Assembly (NCBI GenBank): GCA_934667505.1
Contig: CAKULY010000018.1
Coordinates: forward strand, 1 to 43,573
Source: an uncultured Treponema sp.
Lineage (GTDB): Bacteria > Spirochaetota > Spirochaetia > Treponematales > Treponemataceae
DNA length: 43,573 bases
Reading direction: 5' to 3'
The first letter of the stretch is position 1. Each line of letters starts with the position of its first letter. Positions 17,557 to 25,335 of the stretch are shown piece after piece. The notes below the pieces were generated by a model. The model was not told the DNA's origin and did no database searches. It was given only the letters and a program-made list of their open reading frames with translations. Position numbers and translations under genes: made by a program.

Positions 17557-20073
17557 ATGTTAGAACAGATAAAAACCGCGGAAGGCGGAACTTTAATAAA
17601 AATTCCAATTGAAGAAGAAGTAAAAAAAGCATATATCGATTATTCAATGTCGGTAATTGTACAGCGAGCATTGCCGGATGTTCGTGACGGATTAAAACCT
17701 GTTCACCGAAGAATTATGTATGCGATGGATACTCTTCATCTTGATTCTGGCGGAAAAACAAAAAAATGCGCCACAATTGTTGGTGAAGTTCTTGGTCATT
17801 ACCATCCACATGGAGATGCTTCTGTTTACGATGCTCTTGTTAGGCTTGGACAAAATTTCGCACAGCGTTACACAACAGTAATTCCTCAAGGAAACTTTGG
17901 TTCAATTGGAGGAGACCCCCCGGCTGCATACCGTTATACCGAAGCAAAAATGTCTAAAATCACGGAAGAAATGGTTTCCGACATTTCTAAAAATACCGTT
18001 GATATGGTTCCAAACTTTGACGACACAACAAAAGAACCTGCTGTTCTTCCAGGCTCATTTCCTTTCTTGCTTTGTAACGGTACAACAGGAATTGCAGTCG
18101 GCATGGCAACAAATATGCCTACTCATAACCTTCGGGAAGTAGCGGCTGCAATTTGTGCTTATATCGACAATCCTGAAATTTCAATTGACGAATTGATGAA
18201 ATACATAAAAGGTCCTGACTTTCCAACAGGCGGAATCATTTATGGTCGAGATGGTATTAAAAAAGCTTATAGAACTGGTCGTGGAAGAGTAACAATTCGT
18301 TCAAAGTTTACAATTGAAACAGATAAAAAAGGTCGTGAAAAAATTGTATTTACAGAAGTTCCTTATGGTGTAAATACAACAACTATCATTAAAAAAATTA
18401 ATGATTTAAAAGAAAATAAAATAATTGACGGTATTGTAGATGCAAATGATGAATCTTCAGACACAGATGGAATGCGTCTTGTAGTTGAACTAAAAAAAGG
18501 TACAGTCACAAAACTTGTGCTGAACCAGCTTTTTGCAAAAACAGACTTGCAGTCAAATTTTGGCATAATAAACCTTGCGCTCGTTCCTAAGGAAAAAGAA
18601 GGAGTTCCTCCTCGTTATGATGAACCTGGATATTTAACTCTTCCTGCGATTTATTTAAAGCCAGAAGTTCTAAACTTAAAGCAACTTATTGGTCATTATG
18701 TTTCTCATCGTGATGAAGTAATTACTCGTCGCACAATTTATGATTTGAAAGTTGCAAAGCATCGAATGCATATTTTGGAAGCATTGATTACGGCAATCAA
18801 TAATATTGATGAAGTAATTAAAATCATACGTGGAAGTGAAACAACAGAAATTGCAAAGCTTTCTCTTGAGAAACGTTTTAATTTTGATGACGATCAAGCA
18901 CAAGCCATTGTTGACATGCAGCTTAAGCGCCTTACTCATTTGCAGATTGAAGATTTGCAAAAAGAAATAAAGGAACTTCAATCTTGGATAGATTATTTGC
19001 AGGATTTATTGGAACATCATGAAAAGATTTTAAATCTTATAAAAGAAGATGTTAATAAACTTGCAGAGAAATATGGTGATGACCGCCGGACAGACATTAT
19101 TGCCGATGAAGTTGAACAAATAAATGTTGAAGATATGATTAAGGAAGAAGACATGGTTGTCATGATTTCTAAACTTGGTTATATGAAGCGAGTTTCTGTA
19201 ACTCAATACAAAAAGCAGAGCAGGGGAGGAACTGGAAGTAACAGCGCTTCTCTTGTTGAAGATGATTACGTAAATCAGCTTTTTATTGGTTCAACGCACG
19301 ATAATATTTTATTTGTTTCTAATTTAGGAAAGGCTTACTGGATAAAAGTTCACGAAATTCAAGAATCTTCAAAAAATAGTCGTGGTTCGCACATTCGCTC
19401 AATGATTCAAATTGGTGCCGATGAAGAAATTACAACTGTTGTAACTTTAAGAGAATTTAGAGAAGACCAGTATTTGTTTATGACTACTTCGAACGGAATT
19501 GTAAAGAAAGTTCAGACTTCTGAATTTTCTAATGCAAAAACGCGAGGTATTATCGGTTTGAAACTGCGCGATGGAGATAAACTTATAAGCGCAATTTCTA
19601 CTGATGGAGAATCTGAAGTTCTCCTTGTTACAAGAAGGGGAAAGGCTCTTAGATTTAGTGAAAAAGATGTTCGCTCTATGGGAAGAGCCAGCAGCGGTAT
19701 AAAAGGAATGAAACTTTCAGAAGGCGATGAAATTGCTGGAGTAGTAAAAGTAATTGATGGCAAAAAAGTTTTGCTTCTAACGGAAAAAGGCTACGGCAAA
19801 CGAGTTCGCTTTGAAGATTTTAATCCTCATGGAAGAGGCACTGGTGGGCAGCGAATATTTGGTAATATAGAAGAACGTGGAGAAATTATAGGAGTTCTTA
19901 CTGTAAAAGATGAAGATGAAATTGTTTGTATGACAAGTCAAGGAAAAACTTTAAGAGTAAATGTTAATACTATAAATGAGCAAGGTACTAGCTCTACAGG
20001 TGTAAAGGTGGTAAAAATTACGGCTCCAGACTATCTTGTGGGATTAGATGCTGTTCCTGTAAATGAAGATTAA
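17557..20073 (+). CDS. gyrA: DNA gyrase subunit A
   Basis: GyrA carries the breakage-reunion domain of gyrase. The 838-residue protein has the winged-helix region LPDVRDGLKPVHRRIMYAM, the quinolone-determining region (HPHGDASVYDALVR, residues 83-96), and the catalytic Tyr in AAYRYTEAKM. The C-terminal beta-pinwheel repeats include the GyrA box QSRGGTGS near residue 553. The residue equivalent to E. coli Ser83 is Ala88, followed by Ser89, with the downstream acid Asp92 kept. Only a weak CGGA lies before the ATG. A long inverted repeat begins at the stop codon. Confidence 0.97.
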   Translation: MLEQIKTAEGGTLIKIPIEEEVKKAYIDYSMSVIVQRALPDVRDGLKPVHRRIMYAMDTLHLDSGGKTKKCATIVGEVLGHYHPHGDASVYDALVRLGQNFAQRYTTVIPQGNFGSIGGDPPAAYRYTEAKMSKITEEMVSDISKNTVDMVPNFDDTTKEPAVLPGSFPFLLCNGTTGIAVGMATNMPTHNLREVAAAICAYIDNPEISIDELMKYIKGPDFPTGGIIYGRDGIKKAYRTGRGRVTIRSKFTIETDKKGREKIVFTEVPYGVNTTTIIKKINDLKENKIIDGIVDANDESSDTDGMRLVVELKKGTVTKLVLNQLFAKTDLQSNFGIINLALVPKEKEGVPPRYDEPGYLTLPAIYLKPEVLNLKQLIGHYVSHRDEVITRRTIYDLKVAKHRMHILEALITAINNIDEVIKIIRGSETTEIAKLSLEKRFNFDDDQAQAIVDMQLKRLTHLQIEDLQKEIKELQSWIDYLQDLLEHHEKILNLIKEDVNKLAEKYGDDRRTDIIADEVEQINVEDMIKEEDMVVMISKLGYMKRVSVTQYKKQSRGGTGSNSASLVEDDYVNQLFIGSTHDNILFVSNLGKAYWIKVHEIQESSKNSRGSHIRSMIQIGADEEITTVVTLREFREDQYLFMTTSNGIVKKVQTSEFSNAKTRGIIGLKLRDGDKLISAISTDGESEVLLVTRRGKALRFSEKDVRSMGRASSGIKGMKLSEGDEIAGVVKVIDGKKVLLLTEKGYGKRVRFEDFNPHGRGTGGQRIFGNIEERGEIIGVLTVKDEDEIVCMTSQGKTLRVNVNTINEQGTSSTGVKVVKITAPDYLVGLDAVPVNED

Positions 20074-20113
20074 TTTTATCTAATTATTTGTAATATAAAG
20101 AATTAGATAAAAT
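20073..20113 (+). terminator. 13-bp inverted repeat at the end of gyrA
   Basis: ATTTTATCTAATT (20073-20085) and AATTAGATAAAAT (20101-20113) form a perfect 13-bp stem around a 15-nt loop, starting at the last base of the gyrA stop codon. The stem is AT-rich and lacks a downstream T-tract on the plus strand. It may act as an mRNA 3' end or a weak terminator. Confidence 0.5.
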
Positions 20114-20137
20114 ACTGTTAAAAAAGAAAAATCTTTA

Positions 20138-20280
20138 ATGACAAAAGATTTTTTATAATATATAATTGTTCTTAGGGTAGTTGATTTTCAACTGGGAAAT
20201 ATAACATCAGGCAAAGACCATTCAAAAATATTAGGACGAATTTGATTCTAATTGTTTTGGATGGTCTTTTTGTTTTTTTT
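20138..20280 (+). ncRNA. candidate small RNA with own promoter and terminator
   Basis: ATGACA (20138-20143), 17 bp and TATAAT (20161-20166) form a promoter with no open reading frame behind it. A transcript from about 20173 would run some 105 nt. It contains the small hairpin GTTGATTTTCAAC, then a long stem: AAAGACCAT (20213-20221) pairs with ATGGTCTTT (20261-20269), extended inward by CAAAA/TTTTG and ATTAG/CTAAT. A T-rich tract (TTTGTTTTTTTT) follows directly, as in an intrinsic terminator. I do not recognise the RNA as a known family (not tmRNA, SRP RNA or RNase P RNA). Confidence 0.5.
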
Positions 20281-20297
20281 ATATATTTATTCAAAAG

Positions 20298-20313
20298 TGT
20301 TTCACGTGAAACG
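20298..20313. promoter_or_regulatory. parS site 1
   Basis: TGTTTCACGTGAAACG matches the ParB/Spo0J-binding consensus TGTTNCACGTGAAACA at 15 of 16 positions. It is the first of six sites in this gene-free region. Confidence 0.88.
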
Positions 20314-20362
20314 TTTTTTTTTGAGGGGGAGGATAAGAGATTGAGTGTAAATAGCCCGAGCT

Positions 20363-20540
20363 TCGAGTTTTTAGGAAAAAGAACAAAAGCGTAAGCGAAT
20401 TTACAATTTGTGAAGATTTTGTGCGATAGGAAGGATTAAGGTTGCATAGCAACCCAAACCAATTCAAACGAAGTGTGAGCACAACCATCTGCAGCAAATT
20501 GGAAAGTTGCTGAAAGTGTTTTTTCATATTTATGAAAAAT
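20363..20540 (+). repeat. dispersed repeat copy, 3' end decayed
   Basis: Begins with TCGAGTTTTTAGGAAAAAG and carries the conserved blocks AAAGCGTAAGCGAATTTACA, TTGTGAAGATTTTGTGCGAT, the GGTTGCATAGCAACC hairpin and CCAATTCAAAC. The far end is diverged and lacks a clear AAAAACTCGA. Confidence 0.8.
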
Positions 20541-20562
20541 CTGTAATTTTATTGTTTAAGTA

Positions 20563-20600
20563 AACTTATCCACAAAAAGTTAACTTTTTGTGGATAAGTT
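20563..20600. other. 38-bp perfect palindrome made of two DnaA boxes
   Basis: The half-site AACTTATCCACAAAAAGTT is followed at once by its exact reverse complement. Each arm contains a perfect DnaA box (TTATCCACA at 20566-20574, TGTGGATAA at 20589-20597). Such paired boxes are typical of origin or DnaA-titration sites. Confidence 0.8.
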
Positions 20601-20827
20601 GTTTTATGATCTCTCAATCTCGTAAAAATATTCGCTCCTCTTTTATATTTTTACAGACTTATATGAATCTAAAAAATATCTGAAATAAAATTTCAGAAGA
20701 ACTGCATTCCAAATAAAAGTCTTGATTTTATAAATAAAAATTTATATTCCATATTTTATAAGCAAGAGAACGAGGTTGTTTTTTTATGGAAAGTTCAGTT
20801 GGATTATAGAAATGATTCAATAAAATA

Positions 20828-20843
20828 TGTTTCACGTGAAACA
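20828..20843. promoter_or_regulatory. parS site 2
   Basis: Perfect TGTTTCACGTGAAACA, with the palindrome extending outward to AATATG...CATATT. Confidence 0.92.
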
Positions 20844-20862
20844 TATTTAGTTAGACCAAACT

Positions 20863-20930
20863 TGGAGTTTTTGGAAAAATAAACAAAAGAGCTGAAAGTG
20901 TTTTTGTTCATAATTTATAAAAAAATTAAA
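20863..20930 (+). repeat. internally deleted dispersed repeat copy
   Basis: Starts with TTGGAGTTTTTGGAAAAA, similar to the repeat's left end, then jumps straight to GCTGAAAGTGTTTTTG and CATAATTTATAAAAAAATT, the repeat's right end. The middle, including GTGAAGATTTTGTGCG, is missing. Confidence 0.6.
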
Positions 20931-21192
20931 TTTGGACTATTTAAGAGTTGACAGAATTGAATTGTAGAAGTAATTAAGGCAAGTTGTTTAGTTTAAGCCA
21001 TTTTAGGGAAGTGCAGTTTTTATTTAAGCTTTGTATAAATCTTAAATATGGTTGACTCAAGGTTTTGAGGGTAAGTGAACTTTAACCAGACGTTTTCTTG
21101 GACTTGATTTGTTTTTAATTAAAGCAGTTTAAGTTTATAAAACTTTATTTTTACAGATTACCAATAAGTTTGTTGTAAAACAGTGTTTAAAA

Positions 21193-21208
21193 AGTTTCAC
21201 GTGAAACT
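21193..21208. promoter_or_regulatory. parS site 3
   Basis: AGTTTCACGTGAAACT keeps the invariant GTTTCACGTGAAAC core. The palindrome continues outward as AAAAAG...CTTTTT. Confidence 0.85.
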
Positions 21209-21311
21209 TTTTAGAATTTAAAATTACATATTTTAGTAAATTTATAAAAATGCTATAAACTATTTGAATGATTTTTACATATAAATGCTTGTAATTGAAC
21301 TTATTAATAAT

Positions 21312-21327
21312 TGTTTCACGTGAAACA
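21312..21327. promoter_or_regulatory. parS site 4
   Basis: Perfect TGTTTCACGTGAAACA inside a 22-bp palindrome with AAT/ATT flanks. Confidence 0.92.
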
Positions 21328-21626
21328 ATTGTATGTACGTTAAAATTTTTTGATTTTTGTTATTTTCAAATGAAAGCTATAGGAACTATCAGTCTGTTTT
21401 GTAAAATCAAAAAATAAGTGAAAGGAATTTCAATGATTGAATAAAATTGAAATATATCGTGAATATTTTATATGATAATAACGACTAAGATTATATAATA
21501 ATTTAAAACAATTCAAACGAAATAAAAGCAGAACTTTTTAGTAGTGAAAAAAATCTTATAATTTTTTTGAGATTTTTTTCTATTTCTAAAATTAATATTC
21601 AAGTTAGAAAATTTTGTTTATAAAAA

Positions 21627-21642
21627 AGTTTCACGTGAAACA
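21627..21642. promoter_or_regulatory. parS site 5
   Basis: AGTTTCACGTGAAACA keeps the full core. It lies 7 bp from the first DnaA box of the 21650-21709 cluster. Confidence 0.88.
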
Positions 21643-21649
21643 ATTGTTT

Positions 21650-21709
21650 TGTGGATAACTTTTATAAAAAAGGTTACTTATCCACATTTAGTTAACAAAA
21701 TGTGGATAA
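21650..21709. other. cluster of three perfect DnaA boxes
   Basis: TGTGGATAA at 21650-21658, TTATCCACA at 21678-21686 and TGTGGATAA at 21701-21709 lie within 60 bp. The last two flank GTTAAC in an inverted arrangement like that of the 20563-20600 palindrome. Confidence 0.8.
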
Positions 21710-21754
21710 GCAAGATGTTTTAATTGAAAAAATAGAAAATATTTGTGTAGTTCA

Positions 21755-21915
21755 AACTTCGTATATTTGAGAAATATAATCTTGTGAAGATTTTGTGCGA
21801 GAACAACTAAGCTTGCGTAGCAACCTAAATCAATGCAAACGAACTGCGAGTACAACCGTCTGAAGAAATTGAAAATTCGCTGAAAGCCTTTCCTTAACTG
21901 TTATAAAAAACACGA
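21755..21915 (+). repeat. strongly diverged dispersed repeat copy
   Basis: Retains TTGTGAAGATTTTGTGCG, GCTTGCGTAGCAACC, AAACGAACTGCGAGTACAACC and TTCGCTGAAAGC in the order seen in the intact copies. Both ends are eroded, finishing in AAAAAACACGAG. Confidence 0.7.
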
Positions 21916-21931
21916 GATTTGGGATAATCAA

Positions 21932-21947
21932 TGTTTCACGTGAAACA
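21932..21947. promoter_or_regulatory. parS site 6
   Basis: Perfect TGTTTCACGTGAAACA in a 24-bp palindrome with TCAA/TTGA flanks. It is the last of the six sites, about 1.65 kb from the first. Confidence 0.92.
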
Positions 21948-22007
21948 TTGATTTCAAAAACAGTTAACGAACGACCGTAAGTTAACTAAATAGATTTATC
22001 TTCAAAA

Positions 22008-22037
22008 TTGACCAAACAAATCTTTTTGTTCTATACT
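22008..22037 (+). promoter_or_regulatory. promoter of the 22.04-kb gene, leaderless type
   Basis: TTGACC (22008-22013), an 18-bp spacer and TATACT (22032-22037) are followed 6 nt later by ATG. The promoter overlaps an upstream in-frame TTG, which argues for the ATG at 22044 as the real start. Confidence 0.6.
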
Positions 22038-22043
22038 TTACTT

Positions 22044-22361
22044 ATGAATAACACAAAAGTTTTAGTCATTATGATTTCTTTTATATTTGTGGGAATAATT
22101 TTTTTTGTTTTTGGAATGGTTTTTCTTTCTGGAAAATTTTTAAATTCCATGGGAAAACTTTTTACAAACGAAGATAAAAATAAAAAGTCGGTTAATTCTT
22201 CAAAGGTTTGCGGTTATATATCACTGGCAATTGGAACTCTTACAGTTTTTTGTGGAATTATGGCAAAGATTTTTCCTCAAATCTTTGCTTATTTTGCGTT
22301 ATTTTATGTAATATGTCTTATAGTTTCTTTCGTAATTATTTTTACTTTTCTTTCACATTAA
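22044..22361 (+). CDS. small membrane protein of unknown function
   Basis: The 105-residue product has at least three hydrophobic segments: VLVIMISFIFVGIIFFVFGMVF near the N-terminus, VCGYISLAIGTLTVFCGIMA in the middle and IFAYFALFYVICLIVSFVIIF at the end. A short polar loop (NEDKNKKS) lies between the first two. I recognise no family. The start was placed at the ATG 6 nt after a -10 element. Its stop overlaps that of the convergent TonB receptor gene by 4 bp. Confidence 0.65.
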   Translation: MNNTKVLVIMISFIFVGIIFFVFGMVFLSGKFLNSMGKLFTNEDKNKKSVNSSKVCGYISLAIGTLTVFCGIMAKIFPQIFAYFALFYVICLIVSFVIIFTFLSH

Positions 22362-24199
22362 AAATTGCATTTTATTCCAATCTGCAAAGAAATTCCTGGC
22401 ATAGGATATTCTGGAATTGATTCGTAACTTGTGTTTAGAACATTGTCTAATCTAAAATAAGGAGTTACTTTTTTCCATAAAAGAAACGTTCCGTATATAT
22501 TAAAAAGAACGTAATCATCTTTTATGCTTTTGTTTAAGTTTGAAATATACTGTTTTCCAGTGTAAGAAAGTTCTGCTCCCATATTGAAATATTTTGTTTT
22601 TGCATTAAAACTTAATGAACCCACTATGTCTGGAGTCCACATAATTTTATTTCCATAAGTTGCCGAATTTGATTTGTCTAAAAGCCTGTTGTAAAGATAT
22701 TCGAAATTCGCTTTTAATGAAAAATATTTTAGAAATCTTTTTTCACATGAAACATCTATTCCCAAATAAAATGCGGACGCAATATTTTCTGGCTGCCAAG
22801 TTCCAGAAATAGAAGACCATTGGATTTTATTTTTGTAATAGTTTGAAAAAATACATACTGAAAAAGGCAAAAAAGAATTTGCATTATTCAGAGTGAATTC
22901 CGTTCCCCATCCGCTTTCTGGCTTTAAGTTTATATTTCCGTGAAAACCTGCTGAATTCCAATACAAATCATCTAGGTTAGGAAACTGTACCATTCTGTAG
23001 ATATTAAAAAGAAAGTCTGTTTTTGAAAAAGACATTTTCAGTCCAAGTTTCGGAATTGCTGCAAAATTTTTGTTATCAAAAGAAAGGGCAAAGGGGGCGC
23101 TTATTGAAATTAAATTATTAACTTTTATTTTTGAAGTTTCTTTTATGGTTCCAGAAAATGATTGGTGAACTCCATCGTCTGTGGAATCAAGGTTTGTAAA
23201 GTCAAAATAAAATCCTAGATTTTGAGTATAGTTTTTATTCTTAAAAACAAATCCGCTAGCAGAAATCTTAAAAGAATTTACATGGTGAATACTTTTTGAA
23301 TTTTGTTCATCGTAAAATCTATTTGTGGTAATCCAAGAAAAACTTGTTTTTAAATTGTTTAGCATTGGAAAATTCATTGAAAATAAAACCGTGTTGTTAT
23401 AATCCTGTTGGATTCCGCTTTGAAAAGAAGTTTCAGAACCCGGAATATGTTTATATCCATTGTAAGAAATATCGTTCAATGTCCACGAATTTCCGTTTCC
23501 AAAAAAATGCGAAAGATTAAAATCAGCACAAATGTCATGCACGGCAGAATTTTTTCTTATATCAATTTGATTTTTATAGTTTTTGTATAGAAATTCATTT
23601 TTTGCATAAGTTCCTTTTGCGGAGGCCTTAAAAAACGTGTTTTCTCCAAATTGATAGTTCATTCCTAGCATTTGAGAAAAAGTGTCGATAAGAGGATTTT
23701 TATTGAAAAAAGATTTTATCATTGAATCTGAAAAAAAACTGTTTCTAAGGCTTTGCTTTTTTGTTGTAATATAAATTGTTCCACCAACAGAGCCTTCTTC
23801 GCTAACACCTTCTGTAAATCCTCCTTTTACAATTTCAATTTTTTCTACGCTGTTTATGTTTATGCTGGAAAAGTCAAAAGTTCCATACTGAGGATTATTA
23901 ACACAAATTCCGTCGATAACAACTCTTACAGTTTCATCAGTGAATCCTCTGATAGAAGGCTTTTGCTCTAAACCATAAGTTCCATAGGAAAGTAACTGAA
24001 TACCTGCACTCTGTATTAAAGAAGGAACATCTTGTATGTTCATGGATTTTATTTCTTCGTTAGTAAAAACTTGCCGTTGTTCTACAATTGGAATGTCAAT
24101 ATAAGTTGTAATTTTTGAAATAGGTTGTGCGTCCTGGCAAAAAATATATTGATTAAAAAAAAGTGGAAATAGGTAAAAAACAATTTTGTTTCTATTCAT
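22358..24199 (-). CDS. TonB-dependent outer-membrane receptor
   Basis: The 613-residue protein has a signal peptide (IVFYLFPLFFNQYIFCQ), then a TonB-box-like/plug region: QVFTNEEIKSMNIQDVPSLIQ, GIQLLSYGTYGLEQKPSIRGF, VRVVIDGICVNNPQYGTFDF, VEKIEIVKGGFTEGVSEEGSVGGTIYI (about residues 40-147). A beta-barrel rich in aromatic strands follows and ends in GIKCNF with the terminal Phe expected for outer-membrane proteins. The plug resembles BtuB-like receptors, but the substrate cannot be told; no transporter or riboswitch lies beside it. No ribosome-binding site is obvious. Confidence 0.88.
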   Translation of the reverse strand: MNRNKIVFYLFPLFFNQYIFCQDAQPISKITTYIDIPIVEQRQVFTNEEIKSMNIQDVPSLIQSAGIQLLSYGTYGLEQKPSIRGFTDETVRVVIDGICVNNPQYGTFDFSSININSVEKIEIVKGGFTEGVSEEGSVGGTIYITTKKQSLRNSFFSDSMIKSFFNKNPLIDTFSQMLGMNYQFGENTFFKASAKGTYAKNEFLYKNYKNQIDIRKNSAVHDICADFNLSHFFGNGNSWTLNDISYNGYKHIPGSETSFQSGIQQDYNNTVLFSMNFPMLNNLKTSFSWITTNRFYDEQNSKSIHHVNSFKISASGFVFKNKNYTQNLGFYFDFTNLDSTDDGVHQSFSGTIKETSKIKVNNLISISAPFALSFDNKNFAAIPKLGLKMSFSKTDFLFNIYRMVQFPNLDDLYWNSAGFHGNINLKPESGWGTEFTLNNANSFLPFSVCIFSNYYKNKIQWSSISGTWQPENIASAFYLGIDVSCEKRFLKYFSLKANFEYLYNRLLDKSNSATYGNKIMWTPDIVGSLSFNAKTKYFNMGAELSYTGKQYISNLNKSIKDDYVLFNIYGTFLLWKKVTPYFRLDNVLNTSYESIPEYPMPGISLQIGIKCNF

Positions 24200-24241
24200 A
24201 GTAATTTAAAAATTGGTTATGTTTTTTTATTAGTCCAAATG

Positions 24242-24439
24242 TCGAGTTTTTAGGAAAAGGAATAAAAGCGTAAGCGAATTTACAATTTGTGAAGATTTTG
24301 TGCTATAAGAACAGTTAAGGTTGCACAGCAACCCAAACCAATTCAAACTTCGTTTGAGTACAACCGCTGAGCATGGGTTAGTAAACTAACCTTACAAATT
24401 CGCTGAAAGCGTTTTTTTCACAATTTATAAAAAACTCGA
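24242..24439 (+). repeat. intact copy of the TCGAGTTTTT dispersed repeat (reference copy)
   Basis: The 198-bp unit has inverted ends TCGAGTTTTT (24242-24251) and AAAAACTCGA (24430-24439). Inside are AAAGCGTAAGCGAATTTACA, TTGTGAAGATTTTGTGC, the hairpin GGTTGCACAGCAACC, CCAATTCAAAC, a GGGTTAGTAAACTAACC hairpin and TTCGCTGAAAGCG. The block GCGAATTT...AAATTCGC is also inverted. No reading frame of note is present. The structure suggests a non-autonomous, MITE-like element. Confidence 0.85.
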
Positions 24440-24462
24440 CTTTCGATTAATTTGTTTTTAAT

Positions 24463-24984
24463 TTACTTTCTACATTCAGAGAATGTTCCAAAATATCCGT
24501 TTTCGATAGTGAATTCTTTTATTGCTTCTTCTAATGTTTCTGTAGAAGTTTTTCCACTTTTTTTATAAGCTCCGGAAAGTTTTACAGAATTTGAAGTTAA
24601 ATCTTTAAAAGCGATTGCGTACCATTTTCCAACGTCTGGAGCTGTTTCCGAATAAGAATAATCTGGATTCATTGCTTTTGTGTATTTTATGTAAATGTAG
24701 CCAGAATTACTTGAAGTTTTTGCAATTAAAAGACTGTTACCTTCGTAAGATTCAAAGGTTTCTCCATAGTTTTTGAATTCAGTTTCTGATATTTCATAAT
24801 AGGAATAAGAATCATCTTTCCATTTGCCAATTAAATGGCTATCTGAAGAAAGTCTTTCAGTTTGGATAATGTCATTTTGTGAAGCATCATCTGTTTTACA
24901 AGACATCAGATTAAATGAAAGGAATAAAACCAAAATTGCACTGAATACGCTTGCAGTGCGTTTAATAAAGCTTGAGCTTTTCAT
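24463..24984 (-). CDS. putative lipoprotein of unknown function
   Basis: The 173-residue product begins MKSSSFIKRTASVFSAILVL and has a lipobox LMSC, so it should be lipid-anchored in the envelope. The mature part contains HLIGKWKDDSYSYYEIS, reminiscent of the small beta-barrel stress or lipocalin-like domains of spirochaete lipoproteins, but I cannot name a family. I chose the ATG at 24984 because TGGAG lies 7 nt before it. An in-frame start 54 bp upstream would bury the signal peptide. Confidence 0.7.
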   Translation of the reverse strand: MKSSSFIKRTASVFSAILVLFLSFNLMSCKTDDASQNDIIQTERLSSDSHLIGKWKDDSYSYYEISETEFKNYGETFESYEGNSLLIAKTSSNSGYIYIKYTKAMNPDYSYSETAPDVGKWYAIAFKDLTSNSVKLSGAYKKSGKTSTETLEEAIKEFTIENGYFGTFSECRK

Positions 24985-25335
24985 AATGTTCTCCAGAATC
25001 CAGAGTTGCGTAGATTCCAAATAAAGTTTGCCTTCCATACGGAATGCACGATGGATTTCTAAAAAAAGTATGAATCGTTTGAGTACAAAGATTTTTACTT
25101 ATTGGGGAATTCCATTCGACGTGTACCAAAGTTTCCTGACTTCAGCCAAAAATTCTTCCTTCCCACAAATAGAGTTTGCAGTGGATTTTGCAAATTTTGC
25201 ATTGAATTTTTTACAGCTGCTACAGTTGCGCATCCAGTTCAGGCTTTGAAAATCTTACCTGATTCCATTGAAATACACATCGTAAAACTATCATTAAAGG
25301 TTAGTTTTGTCGAGTTATTATTGATATTTAGAAAA
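24985..25335. other. gene-free stretch
   Basis: About 350 bp between the lipoprotein start and the next repeat. Short open frames exist on both strands, but none has a start with a ribosome-binding site or a recognisable domain, and I assign nothing here. Confidence 0.5.

Larger units (their letters stand above)
20931..22007. other. gene-free origin/partition region
   Basis: I see no convincing gene between the end of gyrA and 22.04 kb. Apart from the parS sites, DnaA boxes, repeats and small-RNA candidate listed separately, the sequence is AT-rich and featureless. The stretch 21209-21311 and 21328-21626 shows no motif I can name. Confidence 0.7.

Noticed and set aside
20320..20340. The G-rich GAGGGGGAGG stretch as a G-quadruplex or regulatory site.
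   Set aside because: It is a single short tract without the four G-runs required.
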